Shown one piece after another: positions 26,681-33,363 of a stretch of 56,059 bases of DNA. A program made the position numbers and the translations under genes. The notes beneath the pieces were generated by a model. The model did not search any database. It worked only from the letters and a program-made list of their open reading frames with translations, and was not told where the DNA came from. Location: IMG/VR virus record IMGVR_UViG_3300027865_000011, positions 1-56,059 of that record; one strand, written 5' to 3'. The DNA comes from a virus. Each line of letters starts with the position of its first letter. The first letter of the stretch is position 1.

Positions 26681-26854
26681 ATGACGACCATCAACCGCAA
26701 CCGAGCCTTGATCAGAATCGCAAGTGACCATGGGTGCAGCGCATTTGTGGATGCCGCGGGTCTTCACGTGGAGCATCAGTTCTTCAACGCACCCTCCGAA
26801 TGGAGCATCATCCCCGCGACCTTCCAAGCCTTGTGGGCCCACTTGGGCTATTGA
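26681..26854 (+). CDS. Small early protein, 57 aa
   Basis: Short gene with the same leader and ribosome site (AGGAGC, eight bases before ATG) as the 73-aa gene. It shares the first residues MTTIN, then differs: 'RNRALIRIASDHGCSAFVD' and 'FFNAPSEWSIIPATFQALWAHLGY'. The C-terminal part looks like a small helical domain. Ends 35 bases before the next gene, in a CACC-rich spacer. Unknown function; the duplicated 5' end suggests a cassette in which coding parts have been exchanged behind a common control region. Confidence 0.6.
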   Translation: MTTINRNRALIRIASDHGCSAFVDAAGLHVEHQFFNAPSEWSIIPATFQALWAHLGY

Positions 26855-26889
26855 TCAACCACCACCGACCACCACCAGGAGCAACAGCC

Positions 26890-27498
26890 ATGACGACCAC
26901 CAACACCAACCAAGTCCTGAAAGTTCGCGTATCCGTCGACCCGTGCATCCGACTGATCCCGGGGTTCTTCTGCAATGGGCAGATCGTCGTGGCCGATCGC
27001 TACTGCGACTTGCCGCCCAATGTGCGAAGGATTCAGAAGGATGCGACGGATGGAGAAGTGTGGCTGCCCGGTACCAACACGCGGAGAATGCCGACAGAGG
27101 CGATTCAGGCCATGGTCAAGGACAACATGGTGCAAGACGATGACCGCACTGTCTCGGTGGTGATCCCTACGCGGTTTGGGGATACGGCCAGCGAGTCCCC
27201 GTATTGTCGTGTCGTCAACCTCGCAGGTGCGGTCAAAGGGTTCACCGCGCTGTCCACCCGTTACGCCGATGCGTTTGGGTCCGGCGAGTTCCGGATAGTC
27301 GCACCAGCCACGTACGACTGGAAGAAGGGGCAGGATCCCTTGACCATTCAACGAAGGCAATCAAGTACGGCCATGCACGGCAAGACCACCGAAACTTGGT
27401 TCGGCGTAGGCGTCTTGATGAGCATGACGCTGCGGAGTGCACGGGATTTGGCTGAGGAACTGGAGTTGCTCCTGACTGCCTTGAACAAGAGCAAGTAG
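26890..27498 (+). CDS. Hypothetical early protein, 202 aa
   Basis: ATG at 26890 follows AGGAGCAACAGCC; a longer frame from 26734 overlaps the 57-aa gene and is not used. Soluble, mixed alpha/beta composition with two Cys ('VDPCIRLIPGFFCNG') and a C-terminal helix ('SARDLAEELELLLTALNKS'). No family recognised. A CACC-rich spacer separates it from the next gene. Confidence 0.6.
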   Translation: MTTTNTNQVLKVRVSVDPCIRLIPGFFCNGQIVVADRYCDLPPNVRRIQKDATDGEVWLPGTNTRRMPTEAIQAMVKDNMVQDDDRTVSVVIPTRFGDTASESPYCRVVNLAGAVKGFTALSTRYADAFGSGEFRIVAPATYDWKKGQDPLTIQRRQSSTAMHGKTTETWFGVGVLMSMTLRSARDLAEELELLLTALNKSK

Positions 27499-27545
27499 TC
27501 CCCACCACCACCACCGACCAACCACCACCACAAGGAGCAATAGCC

Positions 27546-27932
27546 ATGACCGACACAACCGATACACTCCGCCACGTGCGACTCGAGGCGACAATCAACC
27601 ACCCATTCACCCTACGCACATGGGACACCCACAGGATCGAACCTCTGGGTAAGACCATCCTTGGCTACTGCCTATCGGATGCCAATGGCCCCATCTTCGA
27701 GGGAGAAGACTTCGCGTGCTCGCCCTTGGATGCCATCGACTCAGATGACTGCCTACGATCGCTGCTCGGGTTCCTCACTCTCAGCTCTGGTGATGCGGAT
27801 GCCGAGTATTTCGCAGACTACTCGGCAAGGCAGATGGAGTTTGCCGAGCAGGATGCCGAGTGGTTGGCCGTCTACACCGAGACTGATGAGAGTTCCGAGC
27901 ATGGCGCTGTTCCTTTCGAAGACATCGCCTGA
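27546..27932 (+). CDS. Hypothetical acidic early protein, 128 aa
   Basis: ATG after AGGAGCAATAGCC. The C-terminal 70 residues are strongly acidic ('SDDCLRSLLGFLTLSSGDADAE', 'AEQDAEWLAVYTETDESSEH'). Small acidic early proteins of phages often mimic DNA to block host enzymes, but nothing here proves that. Sits between the 202-aa gene and the clamp-like gene. Confidence 0.6.
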   Translation: MTDTTDTLRHVRLEATINHPFTLRTWDTHRIEPLGKTILGYCLSDANGPIFEGEDFACSPLDAIDSDDCLRSLLGFLTLSSGDADAEYFADYSARQMEFAEQDAEWLAVYTETDESSEHGAVPFEDIA

Positions 27933-27971
27933 CCCGCACGCACTACCCGACTGCCACAAGGAATCGTTACC

Positions 27972-28625
27972 ATGTCTGCTACTCCAACCACCCCCACCGT
28001 AGTTCTGGACCGTCCCACCATCAAGGCCTTGATGAGCATTGTGTGCAAAGAGCGTACACGCCACGCTCTGCACACCATGCAAATCACAGACACTGAAGTG
28101 TCAGCTTCGGACGGCAAGGTAGGCATGATGGTAGCCCCGATCCCCCCGCAAGACGCCCCAGACGCCACCAACGGGTTCGCCCCCATGCTCTTGGGTCGAA
28201 AGGAGGCAGCTACTACGCTCAAGTTGATGGGATCGGCCAAGAAGATGGCGCCACCCACAGTAGCACTGTCTTTGAGCGATGAGCACAACCCGATCGGGCC
28301 TACCAAGATCGCAGCCGAGGTGCGGAACAGCTCAGGCGTTTTGCCTGTGCAGTTGCCCCAAGTGACTGGAGCATTTCCCAAGCTACGGTCAGTCATAGAC
28401 GATACCAGAGCCAGAGGCGAGGGAAAGAACACAGTGAGAGTCGATCCTCGCAAGTTGGGCGAACTCCTGTTGGCCGCTGCCGAGGTGCTTGAGTCCCGGG
28501 TACTCGGCAGGCAAATATCTGTAGTTACGCTATCGGTTTACGACAACCCGGAAATCCCGGTGTTCATCGACGGCCCAGAGTTTTGCCCATTGGTCGGTCT
28601 CAGCATGCCATGCTCGGCGCGGTAG
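27972..28625 (+). CDS. Sliding-clamp-like protein, 217 aa (shortened DnaN type)
   Basis: AAGGAAT lies upstream of the ATG. The C-terminal half follows the pattern of the bacterial beta clamp. 'GAFPKLRSVIDD' near residues 134-145 corresponds to the clamp's 'FPxYxxVI', 'VRVDPRKLGELLLAAAEVL' to the start of its third domain, and the final 'VTLSVYDNPEIPVFIDG...LVGLSMPC' to its '...PLxI...xxxIMPM' end. At 217 residues it could hold only two of the usual three clamp domains, so a ring would need three subunits rather than two. It is in the replication half of the genome with a family A polymerase. The assignment is from pattern memory. Confidence 0.5.
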   Translation: MSATPTTPTVVLDRPTIKALMSIVCKERTRHALHTMQITDTEVSASDGKVGMMVAPIPPQDAPDATNGFAPMLLGRKEAATTLKLMGSAKKMAPPTVALSLSDEHNPIGPTKIAAEVRNSSGVLPVQLPQVTGAFPKLRSVIDDTRARGEGKNTVRVDPRKLGELLLAAAEVLESRVLGRQISVVTLSVYDNPEIPVFIDGPEFCPLVGLSMPCSAR

Positions 28626-28645
28626 CCACCACAGAAGGAACAGCC

Positions 28646-29011
28646 GTGAAAACTACCAGAGCCTTCCTCGACGGAGACCGGTACCACTTCGATTGGGTCA
28701 CGTGCTCATCGTCCAAGGGTTTCGCCCAAGTGGACACTTACCAAGATGCCAGCTACTTCGGTACGTGGGCCAACCCGACCACCCGCACGATCATCTGCTT
28801 CTGTGAAGGTGACTTGACCGTGCAAGAGGCCGAGACTGATGCCGAGTTCTGCGAAGCACTCCGGGCCATCAAGACTTGGAACACCGAGCACGGGGGCGAT
28901 GGGGGCTTCAAAGGGATCGACACTATGTGCCGACCCGAGATCACCGAAGCCTTCGTAGCGCTCGGGCTGCAAGACCTACTGCAACAGCAACCACCGAAAG
29001 AACAACCATGA
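28646..29011 (+). CDS. Hypothetical protein, 121 aa
   Basis: GTG at 28646 is preferred because GAAGGAA lies about eight bases before it; an alternative frame start at 28583 is inside the clamp-like gene. Residues include 'AFLDGDRYHFDWVTCSSSKGF' and 'TRTIICFCEGDLTVQEAE'. No family recognised. The stop overlaps the next gene's ATG (ATGA). Confidence 0.55.
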   Translation: MKTTRAFLDGDRYHFDWVTCSSSKGFAQVDTYQDASYFGTWANPTTRTIICFCEGDLTVQEAETDAEFCEALRAIKTWNTEHGGDGGFKGIDTMCRPEITEAFVALGLQDLLQQQPPKEQP

Positions 29012-29328
29012 AAACCGCAAGCATCAGGTGCCTCGAGTGTGGCGAGCCCATGCGCTACCGCTACGCCGCGGACAACTTCGGAACGATCTTGGGACAACGT
29101 TGTGTTGCCTGTGCCGACGTCTCCGCGAGAGGATCCGACACGTGGGTACCGCGGCACCAGGGGACCTACTTCTACTTGGCCAGGGAACCACTTTGCGCGG
29201 TATCCCACTGCTTGGGGAAATGGTACGCCTACTACCGCGGAAAGTACGTGGGCAAGGCAATCGAGCGCAGCGGCGCGCAGGCCATGGTCCTACGGGCCGA
29301 GCAAAACAAAACCGCCCCAGGGGCGTAA
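29008..29328 (+). CDS. Small zinc-binding protein, 106 aa
   Basis: ATG overlaps the previous stop. Two CxxC pairs, 'IRCLECGEPM' (Cys8 and Cys11) and 'QRCVACADV' about 25 residues later, form a likely zinc ribbon. It is followed by an aromatic-rich part ('YFYLAREPL', 'KWYAYYRGKYVGKAIER'). Small zinc-ribbon proteins in early operons often modify transcription or bind DNA; no specific role can be assigned. Confidence 0.6.
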   Translation: MKTASIRCLECGEPMRYRYAADNFGTILGQRCVACADVSARGSDTWVPRHQGTYFYLAREPLCAVSHCLGKWYAYYRGKYVGKAIERSGAQAMVLRAEQNKTAPGA

Positions 29329-29483
29329 CCCCCCAAGACGGCATGTTAGGTCGATGACGAGCGAAGCTCGACGCCGCTCACCAGTAAGCAACCCCCGCGG
29401 CGAAACACCGCAGGCCAGCGAGACGGCCTAAGACAGGAGCAAGCTACAGGAGCCCACCGGGATGGGCAAGAACTTTCTCGACC

Positions 29484-29561
29484 GGACTCGTCGACCGGAC
29501 TCGAGAATAGGACTCGTCGACCGGACTCGAGAATAGGACTCGAGAATAGGACTTGACAAGC
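29484..29561 (+). repeat. Array 1: six tandem 13-bp GGACTCG repeats
   Basis: GGACTCG starts at 29484, 29497, 29510, 29523 and 29536, and GGACTTG at 29549: exactly 13-base spacing. The six-base remainders alternate between TCGACC and AGAATA, and a degenerate seventh unit precedes from 29471. The last unit contains TTGACA, the -35 of a putative promoter. The 29329-29483 stretch before it has no gene. Confidence 0.9.
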
Positions 29562-29581
29562 CGCACGCCAAGACGTACGTT
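29553..29581 (+). promoter_or_regulatory. Putative sigma70-type promoter for the recombinase operon
   Basis: Perfect TTGACA (29553-29558), 17-base spacer, TACGTT (29576-29581), 29 bases before the ATG of the 145-aa gene. The -35 lies inside the last 13-bp unit of array 1, so any protein bound to the array would control this promoter. Confidence 0.55.
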
Positions 29582-29610
29582 GACCACGAACACGAAAGAA
29601 GATCAGAGCC

Positions 29611-30048
29611 ATGAGAACGAGAACAGCCGACACAGATCCCCAGATGCGCCACGCCAACACCGACGGCGATTGTGCTCGAGAAAACGTGATGACCATGGCT
29701 ACGCTGCTCATCACAAGACGTACGTCGAAGGTGGCGGAGCAGGTGATCTTGCTTGACATGCTGGGAGCACTCCCCATCGACATGATCCCCACGACACCGA
29801 GCTTGCGACATTTCGTGGTTGATTTGTTGACGGAGGGATTAGCAGCGGCACGCTACGCGCAGTCGAAGGTCTTGGGCGACTACATCCCGGCTACCCTGCT
29901 CCCTGCTCGGGTGGTCGATTGGCTGGTGCTGTGGGCCCTCAACTACGCTGGCGACACTGGCCCGAAGAAGCTCCCACCTCCACCGATCGAGACATCGGGA
30001 GGCCAACTGATCGAGCAAGGCGACGATCCCGAGGCACCAAGAGGATGA
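29611..30048 (+). CDS. Hypothetical protein upstream of the recombinase, 145 aa
   Basis: First gene behind the array 1 promoter; no strong Shine-Dalgarno (AGAAGA upstream). The polar N-terminus is followed by a helical hydrophobic part ('VAEQVILLDMLGALPIDMIP', 'PARVVDWLVLWALNYAGD') and a Pro-rich, acidic tail. The stop overlaps the recombinase ATG, so the two are translated together. Could be a partner or regulator of the recombinase; no known motif (no excisionase-like HTH seen). Confidence 0.5.
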   Translation: MRTRTADTDPQMRHANTDGDCARENVMTMATLLITRRTSKVAEQVILLDMLGALPIDMIPTTPSLRHFVVDLLTEGLAAARYAQSKVLGDYIPATLLPARVVDWLVLWALNYAGDTGPKKLPPPPIETSGGQLIEQGDDPEAPRG

Positions 30049-31007
30049 CCACCCTACCCACAACCACCGCCGGCACGCCCCTCATCACCGTGGCCGACGT
30101 CCGGCGCGATATGCTCGCGGCATTCACCTGCGGGAAGAAGGGTACGACCGTGCGAGCCTATACGCGGGACCTGCGGGACTTCGCCAGGTTCCTCGGCGCA
30201 GAGCACCCCAACGCGGCCATCGCCCTCCTGGTGGGCCAGGGCCAGGGGGAAGCCAACGTCAAGGCCCACGCCTACCGAGCGTGGATGCTCGAGAAGAGAC
30301 TCTCCCCCGCGACGGTCAACCGGAGGCTATCGGCGCTTCGGTCTGTCGTGCGACTGGCCCGGACTTTCGGTTTGGTGTCCTGGGGACTCGATGTCACGTG
30401 CGTCCCCTCGCAGGCCTACCGGAACACCGCTGGCCCGGGGACGCCCGCATTTCAAGCTATGTTACGTAACACGGAGGACCCGCGGGATCGTGCAATCCTG
30501 CGCCTGCTGTTCGACGTGGCGCTGCGCCGGGGGGAGATTGAGAGCTTGGATCTCGAGCACGTGCGCCCACAGGGGGAGGGCTTGTCACTCGAGATCCAAG
30601 GGAAGGGTCGCTGGGAGCGCGAGCTCCTCGAGCTCCCAGCGCCTACTGCAGAAGCTTTGGCCGCATGGCTCGAGATGCGTGGTACGGCCCCGGGGCCCTT
30701 GTTCCTGAATCGGGACTCCGCAAGGAAGGGAGTGGACGGTCGACTCTCGTCCACCAGTATCTACCGGATCGTCCAAGCCGCGGCCGCGCGCGCCGAGGTG
30801 CCGGGGCCCGTGAGTCCCCACCGCTTGCGACACTCGGCAATCACCCGAGCAGCCAAGCTGTTGCAGGGAGACATGGTGAAGCTGGCGAAGTTCAGCCGGC
30901 ACCGCGACATTCGAACGGCCGCGCGCTACGTGGACAATGAGCAGGGTGTAGCTGCTTCGGTGGCGCGGCAGGTGGCGGACCTGGGGACTGATGAGGAGGA
31001 CTCGTGA
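30045..31007 (+). CDS. Tyrosine recombinase / integrase, 320 aa
   Basis: XerC/D-like tyrosine recombinase. The N-terminal SAM-like domain (residues about 13-110) contains 'TTVRAYTRDLRDFARFL' and 'LSPATVNRRLSALRSVVRLA'. Catalytic residues in order: Arg161 ('DVALRRGEIESL'), Lys187 ('QGKGRWERE'), His259 and Arg262 ('SPHRLRHSAIT'), His286 ('SRHRDIRTA') and Tyr295 ('AARYVD'). It may integrate the phage into the host chromosome or resolve genome dimers. No attachment-site core, excisionase or repressor was recognised. GGACTCG repeats overlap its last codons (30998-31017) and flank the region. Start overlaps the preceding stop (ATGA). Confidence 0.9.
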   Translation: MTTLPTTTAGTPLITVADVRRDMLAAFTCGKKGTTVRAYTRDLRDFARFLGAEHPNAAIALLVGQGQGEANVKAHAYRAWMLEKRLSPATVNRRLSALRSVVRLARTFGLVSWGLDVTCVPSQAYRNTAGPGTPAFQAMLRNTEDPRDRAILRLLFDVALRRGEIESLDLEHVRPQGEGLSLEIQGKGRWERELLELPAPTAEALAAWLEMRGTAPGPLFLNRDSARKGVDGRLSSTSIYRIVQAAAARAEVPGPVSPHRLRHSAITRAAKLLQGDMVKLAKFSRHRDIRTAARYVDNEQGVAASVARQVADLGTDEEDS

Positions 31008-31023
31008 CATGGACTCGAACATC
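30998..31023 (+). repeat. GGACTCG pair at the recombinase stop
   Basis: Two units 13 bases apart (30998, 31011). The first ends the recombinase gene (its TGA is inside the unit) and the second lies at codons 2-4 of the 95-aa gene. The same pair with nearly the same spacer (GTGACAT here, GTGACAC there) recurs at 31753/31766. Confidence 0.75.
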
Positions 31024-31296
31024 AAGTGGCCGAGACACAAAGCTTCTCTGTCTGTGGAACATCAGCCACACAAGGCGTACTACGAGTCCATCGCCCAACA
31101 CATGGAGTCTTTGGGAGGCGCGGCACCCTCTTGGGCAACGGAGGACTCCGAGAGGTTGGCATTGGAGAAAGATGAGTTGTGGTTTCTGCTGTGGTATCCG
31201 GACACCCCGGTAGCCTTTTTCTCAGTAGCAGGCCACTCCTTGGAAGACGCGCTCGAGGGGGCACGAATGATCCAGGAACAGGAGGACTCGCGATGA
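31009..31296 (+). CDS. Hypothetical protein, 95 aa
   Basis: ATG right after the recombinase stop with GAGGAGG upstream. Contains 'AYYESIAQHMESLGGAAPSWA' and 'LWFLLWYPDTPVAFFSVAGHSLEDAL', a small alpha/beta build. Unrecognised. It ends with a single GGACTCG unit (31284) overlapping the next start. Confidence 0.55.
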   Translation: MDSNIKWPRHKASLSVEHQPHKAYYESIAQHMESLGGAAPSWATEDSERLALEKDELWFLLWYPDTPVAFFSVAGHSLEDALEGARMIQEQEDSR

Positions 31297-31703
31297 AAGA
31301 TCCGATGGACGATCTGAAAAGCTCCGCAAACACGGTGCTGGGGTTTCGGTACGCGGCTGCTCTTTTCGCAGGCGTGGCGATCTGGGCTCTCTTGGGCTTC
31401 GGGTGGTGCATGCTCTTCTTGGCAGCTTGTGCTTTGGGTTCTGCGTTCTATCTCCGGCGTTCGGCTGACAAGAAGATAGTGATGGACTTGGTTGAGAAAT
31501 CAGCCCAGAAGGAAGCGCCAGCCCGAGGCCCCTTCGTCCGCAACAGCAAGATGGTCCTCGGAGATGATGTGCATCTGGAGTACAAGAACCCTGGCCATAC
31601 CCTCAATGGGCCCATGTCTTGGCGGCTTGGAAAGAGCTTTGGGAAGACCCCAGGCGCCCCGGCATCAAGTACGGGCATCAGTACACCATCAGTCTCGCGT
31701 TGA
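31293..31703 (+). CDS. Small membrane protein, 136 aa
   Basis: ATG overlaps the previous stop and follows AGGAGG. Residues about 18-52 form two adjacent membrane segments ('RYAAALFAGVAIWALLGFGW', 'LFLAACALGSAFYL') followed by a basic stop-transfer patch ('RRSADKK') and a soluble C-terminus. A two-helix membrane protein in the recombinase region may act in superinfection exclusion, but this is a guess. Confidence 0.55.
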   Translation: MKDPMDDLKSSANTVLGFRYAAALFAGVAIWALLGFGWCMLFLAACALGSAFYLRRSADKKIVMDLVEKSAQKEAPARGPFVRNSKMVLGDDVHLEYKNPGHTLNGPMSWRLGKSFGKTPGAPASSTGISTPSVSR

Positions 31704-31739
31704 TGGAAGAGGAGGTGACGGACGGTGGGACGGACGGTG

Positions 31740-31778
31740 GGACTGATGGCGAGGACTCGTGACACGGACTCGAAGGAG
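31740..31778 (+). repeat. Three 13-bp GGACT repeats before the 58-aa gene
   Basis: Units start at 31740 (GGACTGA), 31753 (GGACTCG) and 31766 (GGACTCG), all 13 bases apart. They lie in the 82-base spacer before a gene with a near-perfect ribosome site. Confidence 0.75.
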
Positions 31779-31785
31779 GTGAGAC

Positions 31786-31962
31786 ATGAGTAGGAGGCGC
31801 GATATCTACCAAGCCATCAAGGATGCCGTCGATGAGGGTCGTGGCCTGCACTTGTCGGCGTATGAGGTTCTTCTCTTGTGGCACGACCAAGCTATTCAGC
31901 AGATCATATGGACCGCGCTGGAAGAGCAAGCGGATCTCATAGACCCAGGAGGTGAGACATGA
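31786..31962 (+). CDS. Small helical protein, 58 aa
   Basis: Excellent Shine-Dalgarno AAGGAGGTGA before the ATG. Begins 'MSRRRDIYQAIKDAVDEGRG', then 'SAYEVLLLWHDQAIQQIIWTALEEQ'; wholly helical, HTH-sized, so a small regulator is possible. The last codons form the ribosome site and start of the next gene (ATGA overlap). Confidence 0.6.
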   Translation: MSRRRDIYQAIKDAVDEGRGLHLSAYEVLLLWHDQAIQQIIWTALEEQADLIDPGGET

Positions 31963-32300
31963 GCGAAGCTGAGAAGCGTGAGTACCTGCTCAATCGTGGG
32001 TGGTTCTTCCTACACATCGACACACTCGGAGGCGATTCGAAGGAATACGCCATAAAGCACCCGGACCTGCCGAGCTACGATGCGTTCGGGTTCGAGAGTC
32101 TGGACCCGGTCGAAAACGCCGTCGAGCTACAGCGACATGTCGACAAGGCCCGCGAAGAGGGGCGGCAAGAGGAACAAGAGGCGTGCGCGAAACTGGCGGA
32201 GTCTGCTTTTCCTCCGGCGTTCGGACCGGTTTCCATGTTCTGTCCACGAGAACTTGGCAGGATCATGGCCGAGCGTATCCGCGCCCGAGGTGAGACATGA
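31959..32300 (+). CDS. Hypothetical protein, 113 aa, with GW-F module
   Basis: Overlaps the previous stop by four bases with AGGAGGTGAGAC before the ATG. The first 22 residues ('MSEAEKREYLLNRGWFFLHI') match in pattern those of the next, 35-aa product ('MSESIKEHLEGKGWLFHLET'), showing a tandem partial duplication. The rest has an acidic helix ('KAREEGRQEEQEACAKLAES'). Function unknown. Confidence 0.55.
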   Translation: MSEAEKREYLLNRGWFFLHIDTLGGDSKEYAIKHPDLPSYDAFGFESLDPVENAVELQRHVDKAREEGRQEEQEACAKLAESAFPPAFGPVSMFCPRELGRIMAERIRARGET

Positions 32301-32404
32301 GCGAGAGCATCAAAGAGCATCTTGAGGGCAAGGGGTGGCTGTTCCATTTGGAGACATCCGATTGTGACGGAGCACAGTGTATACACTCGCGTGACGCTAC
32401 CTGA
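32297..32404 (+). CDS. Truncated paralogue of the 113-aa protein, 35 aa
   Basis: Preceded by GAGGTGAGAC and overlapping the upstream stop (ATGA), exactly as for the 113-aa gene. The N-terminus repeats that protein's first segment, then a few Cys-containing residues ('SDCDGAQCIHSRDAT') and a stop. Looks like the start of a second gene copy cut short, or a real micro-protein expressed by coupling. Confidence 0.45.
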   Translation: MSESIKEHLEGKGWLFHLETSDCDGAQCIHSRDAT

Positions 32405-32479
32405 ATGAATCTTGCGAGGCCTCGCGAAGTAGCTGGCCTCTTCTACCGGGGCATGAGCCCCTCAACTTGGAGAACTACC

Positions 32480-32983
32480 GTGAAGCAAGCGCTTCTTTTC
32501 CTGGCCATCATTGGCCTGTTCTTGGTGCCCGCCGTTTCGCTGGCGCAATGCCCTCTCTCGGGTGGTGACGCCAACATCAGGTACAACGAATCGTCAACGG
32601 GTGCTTGGGGGATCCACCACATGGGTCGTTGGGATGTCGATCTTGACGAGTCGTTGATCCCGTTCAACCCTGGCGGGGAGTGGCATTTCCATTCTGCTCT
32701 CATCGTGAGCGCGGACTGTGCTTGTGGCGGTGAGCACAATACGGCGGATTGGGCTACCGAAGCTGGCGGCAAGATGTACATCGACGTACCCGCTGCACGA
32801 GCGGCGGACTGCTTCAAGATCGAGATTGAGATTTGGGTAACGTGGGCCGACGATTCGACGCCGACCAACTACACCCACACGTGGTACACACAAGAGATCG
32901 ACATTTCGAGTTGCGCTCCGCTCGTGACGACCACCACCGGCTGGCATGACCGAAGCCTCCACCGCATGCTGCTCGTGATGTAG
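32480..32983 (+). CDS. Predicted secreted protein, 167 aa
   Basis: GTG at 32480 has GGAG seven bases upstream and gives a classic signal peptide ('MKQALLFLAIIGLFLVPAVSLAQ') with a cleavage site after 'VSLA'. The mature part has several Cys ('QCPLSGG', 'SADCACGGEH', 'AADCFKI', 'ISSCAPL') that could form disulfides, and a beta-sandwich-like composition. The open frame extends upstream to 32405, but that part lacks a ribosome site. A phage-encoded exported protein in an accessory region could be a lysogenic conversion or exclusion factor; this is inferred. Confidence 0.6.
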   Translation: MKQALLFLAIIGLFLVPAVSLAQCPLSGGDANIRYNESSTGAWGIHHMGRWDVDLDESLIPFNPGGEWHFHSALIVSADCACGGEHNTADWATEAGGKMYIDVPAARAADCFKIEIEIWVTWADDSTPTNYTHTWYTQEIDISSCAPLVTTTTGWHDRSLHRMLLVM

Positions 32984-33041
32984 CCAGCCCGACCACGACC
33001 ACCGGAGCATAAGGCAGCACCCCCATGAGCGTCGCCTATGC

Positions 33042-33101
33042 TCCCCTCCTAGAGTCCGAGGAGCAGGACAAGGGACTTGCCTCTCGGACTCTAGGAGGGG
33101 A
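33042..33101. repeat. 19-bp perfect inverted repeat overlapping array 2
   Basis: Bases 33042-33060 are the exact reverse complement of 33083-33101, with a 22-base loop. The right arm contains a 13-bp unit (33086) and part of the next, so the left arm is an inverted unit. No T-run follows. A symmetrical protein-binding site or cruciform is likelier than a terminator. The spacer 32984-33166 has no gene. Confidence 0.8.
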
Positions 33102-33150
33102 CTCGAGGAGGGGACTCGAGGAGGGGACTCGAGATCTGGACTCGGTAACA
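33073..33150 (+). repeat. Array 2: six tandem 13-bp GGACTCG repeats
   Basis: Units start at 33073 (GGACTTG), 33086 (GGACTCT), 33099, 33112, 33125 and 33138 (GGACTCG), 13 bases apart; a degenerate unit precedes at 33060. The two middle units are identical over all 13 bases. Same period and core as array 1, 3.6 kb away on the other side of the recombinase. Confidence 0.9.
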
Positions 33151-33166
33151 CCAAAGGAGATCGACA

Positions 33167-33349
33167 ATGAGCATCGGCGGCTGGCACATAAAAGGCATTC
33201 TGCGCAAGGTCACGAAAATCGAGAACGTCGAACACCACCCCAAGAAGAAGAAGATCACCCTTCACTGCGGGCACACCATCCTGCGGTGGGATGCCGACGT
33301 GCCCAAGAAGCGCGCGCGGTGCCTTGAATGCGCCAAGCGTAGGCCTTGA
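33167..33349 (+). CDS. Small basic zinc-binding protein, 60 aa
   Basis: Starts 17 bases after array 2. Lys-rich middle ('EHHPKKKKITLHCGHTILR') with a likely zinc site formed by 'HCGH' and 'RCLECAKRR' near the end. Small basic zinc proteins usually bind nucleic acid. The ribosome site (GGAGAT) is about nine bases before ATG. Confidence 0.55.
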   Translation: MSIGGWHIKGILRKVTKIENVEHHPKKKKITLHCGHTILRWDADVPKKRARCLECAKRRP

Positions 33350-33363
33350 ACAGGAGCAAGAAG

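Noticed and set aside
29471-29561. GGACTCG arrays as a CRISPR
   Set aside because: Units are 13 bases with six-base remainders, far too short for repeat-spacer units; no cas adaptation genes. The Cas4-like nuclease is a replication-type phage enzyme.
30045-31007. Attachment site (attP) next to the recombinase
   Set aside because: No core with inverted flanks distinct from the GGACTCG repeats could be singled out, so no attP is annotated.
33042-33101. 19-bp inverted repeat as a terminator
   Set aside because: No T-run on either side; the arms are made of the 13-bp repeat units, so a protein-binding or cruciform site is likelier.
33025-33327. 100-aa plus-strand frame across array 2
   Set aside because: Its sequence is dictated by the 13-bp repeats, it lacks a ribosome site and overlaps the better supported 60-aa gene.
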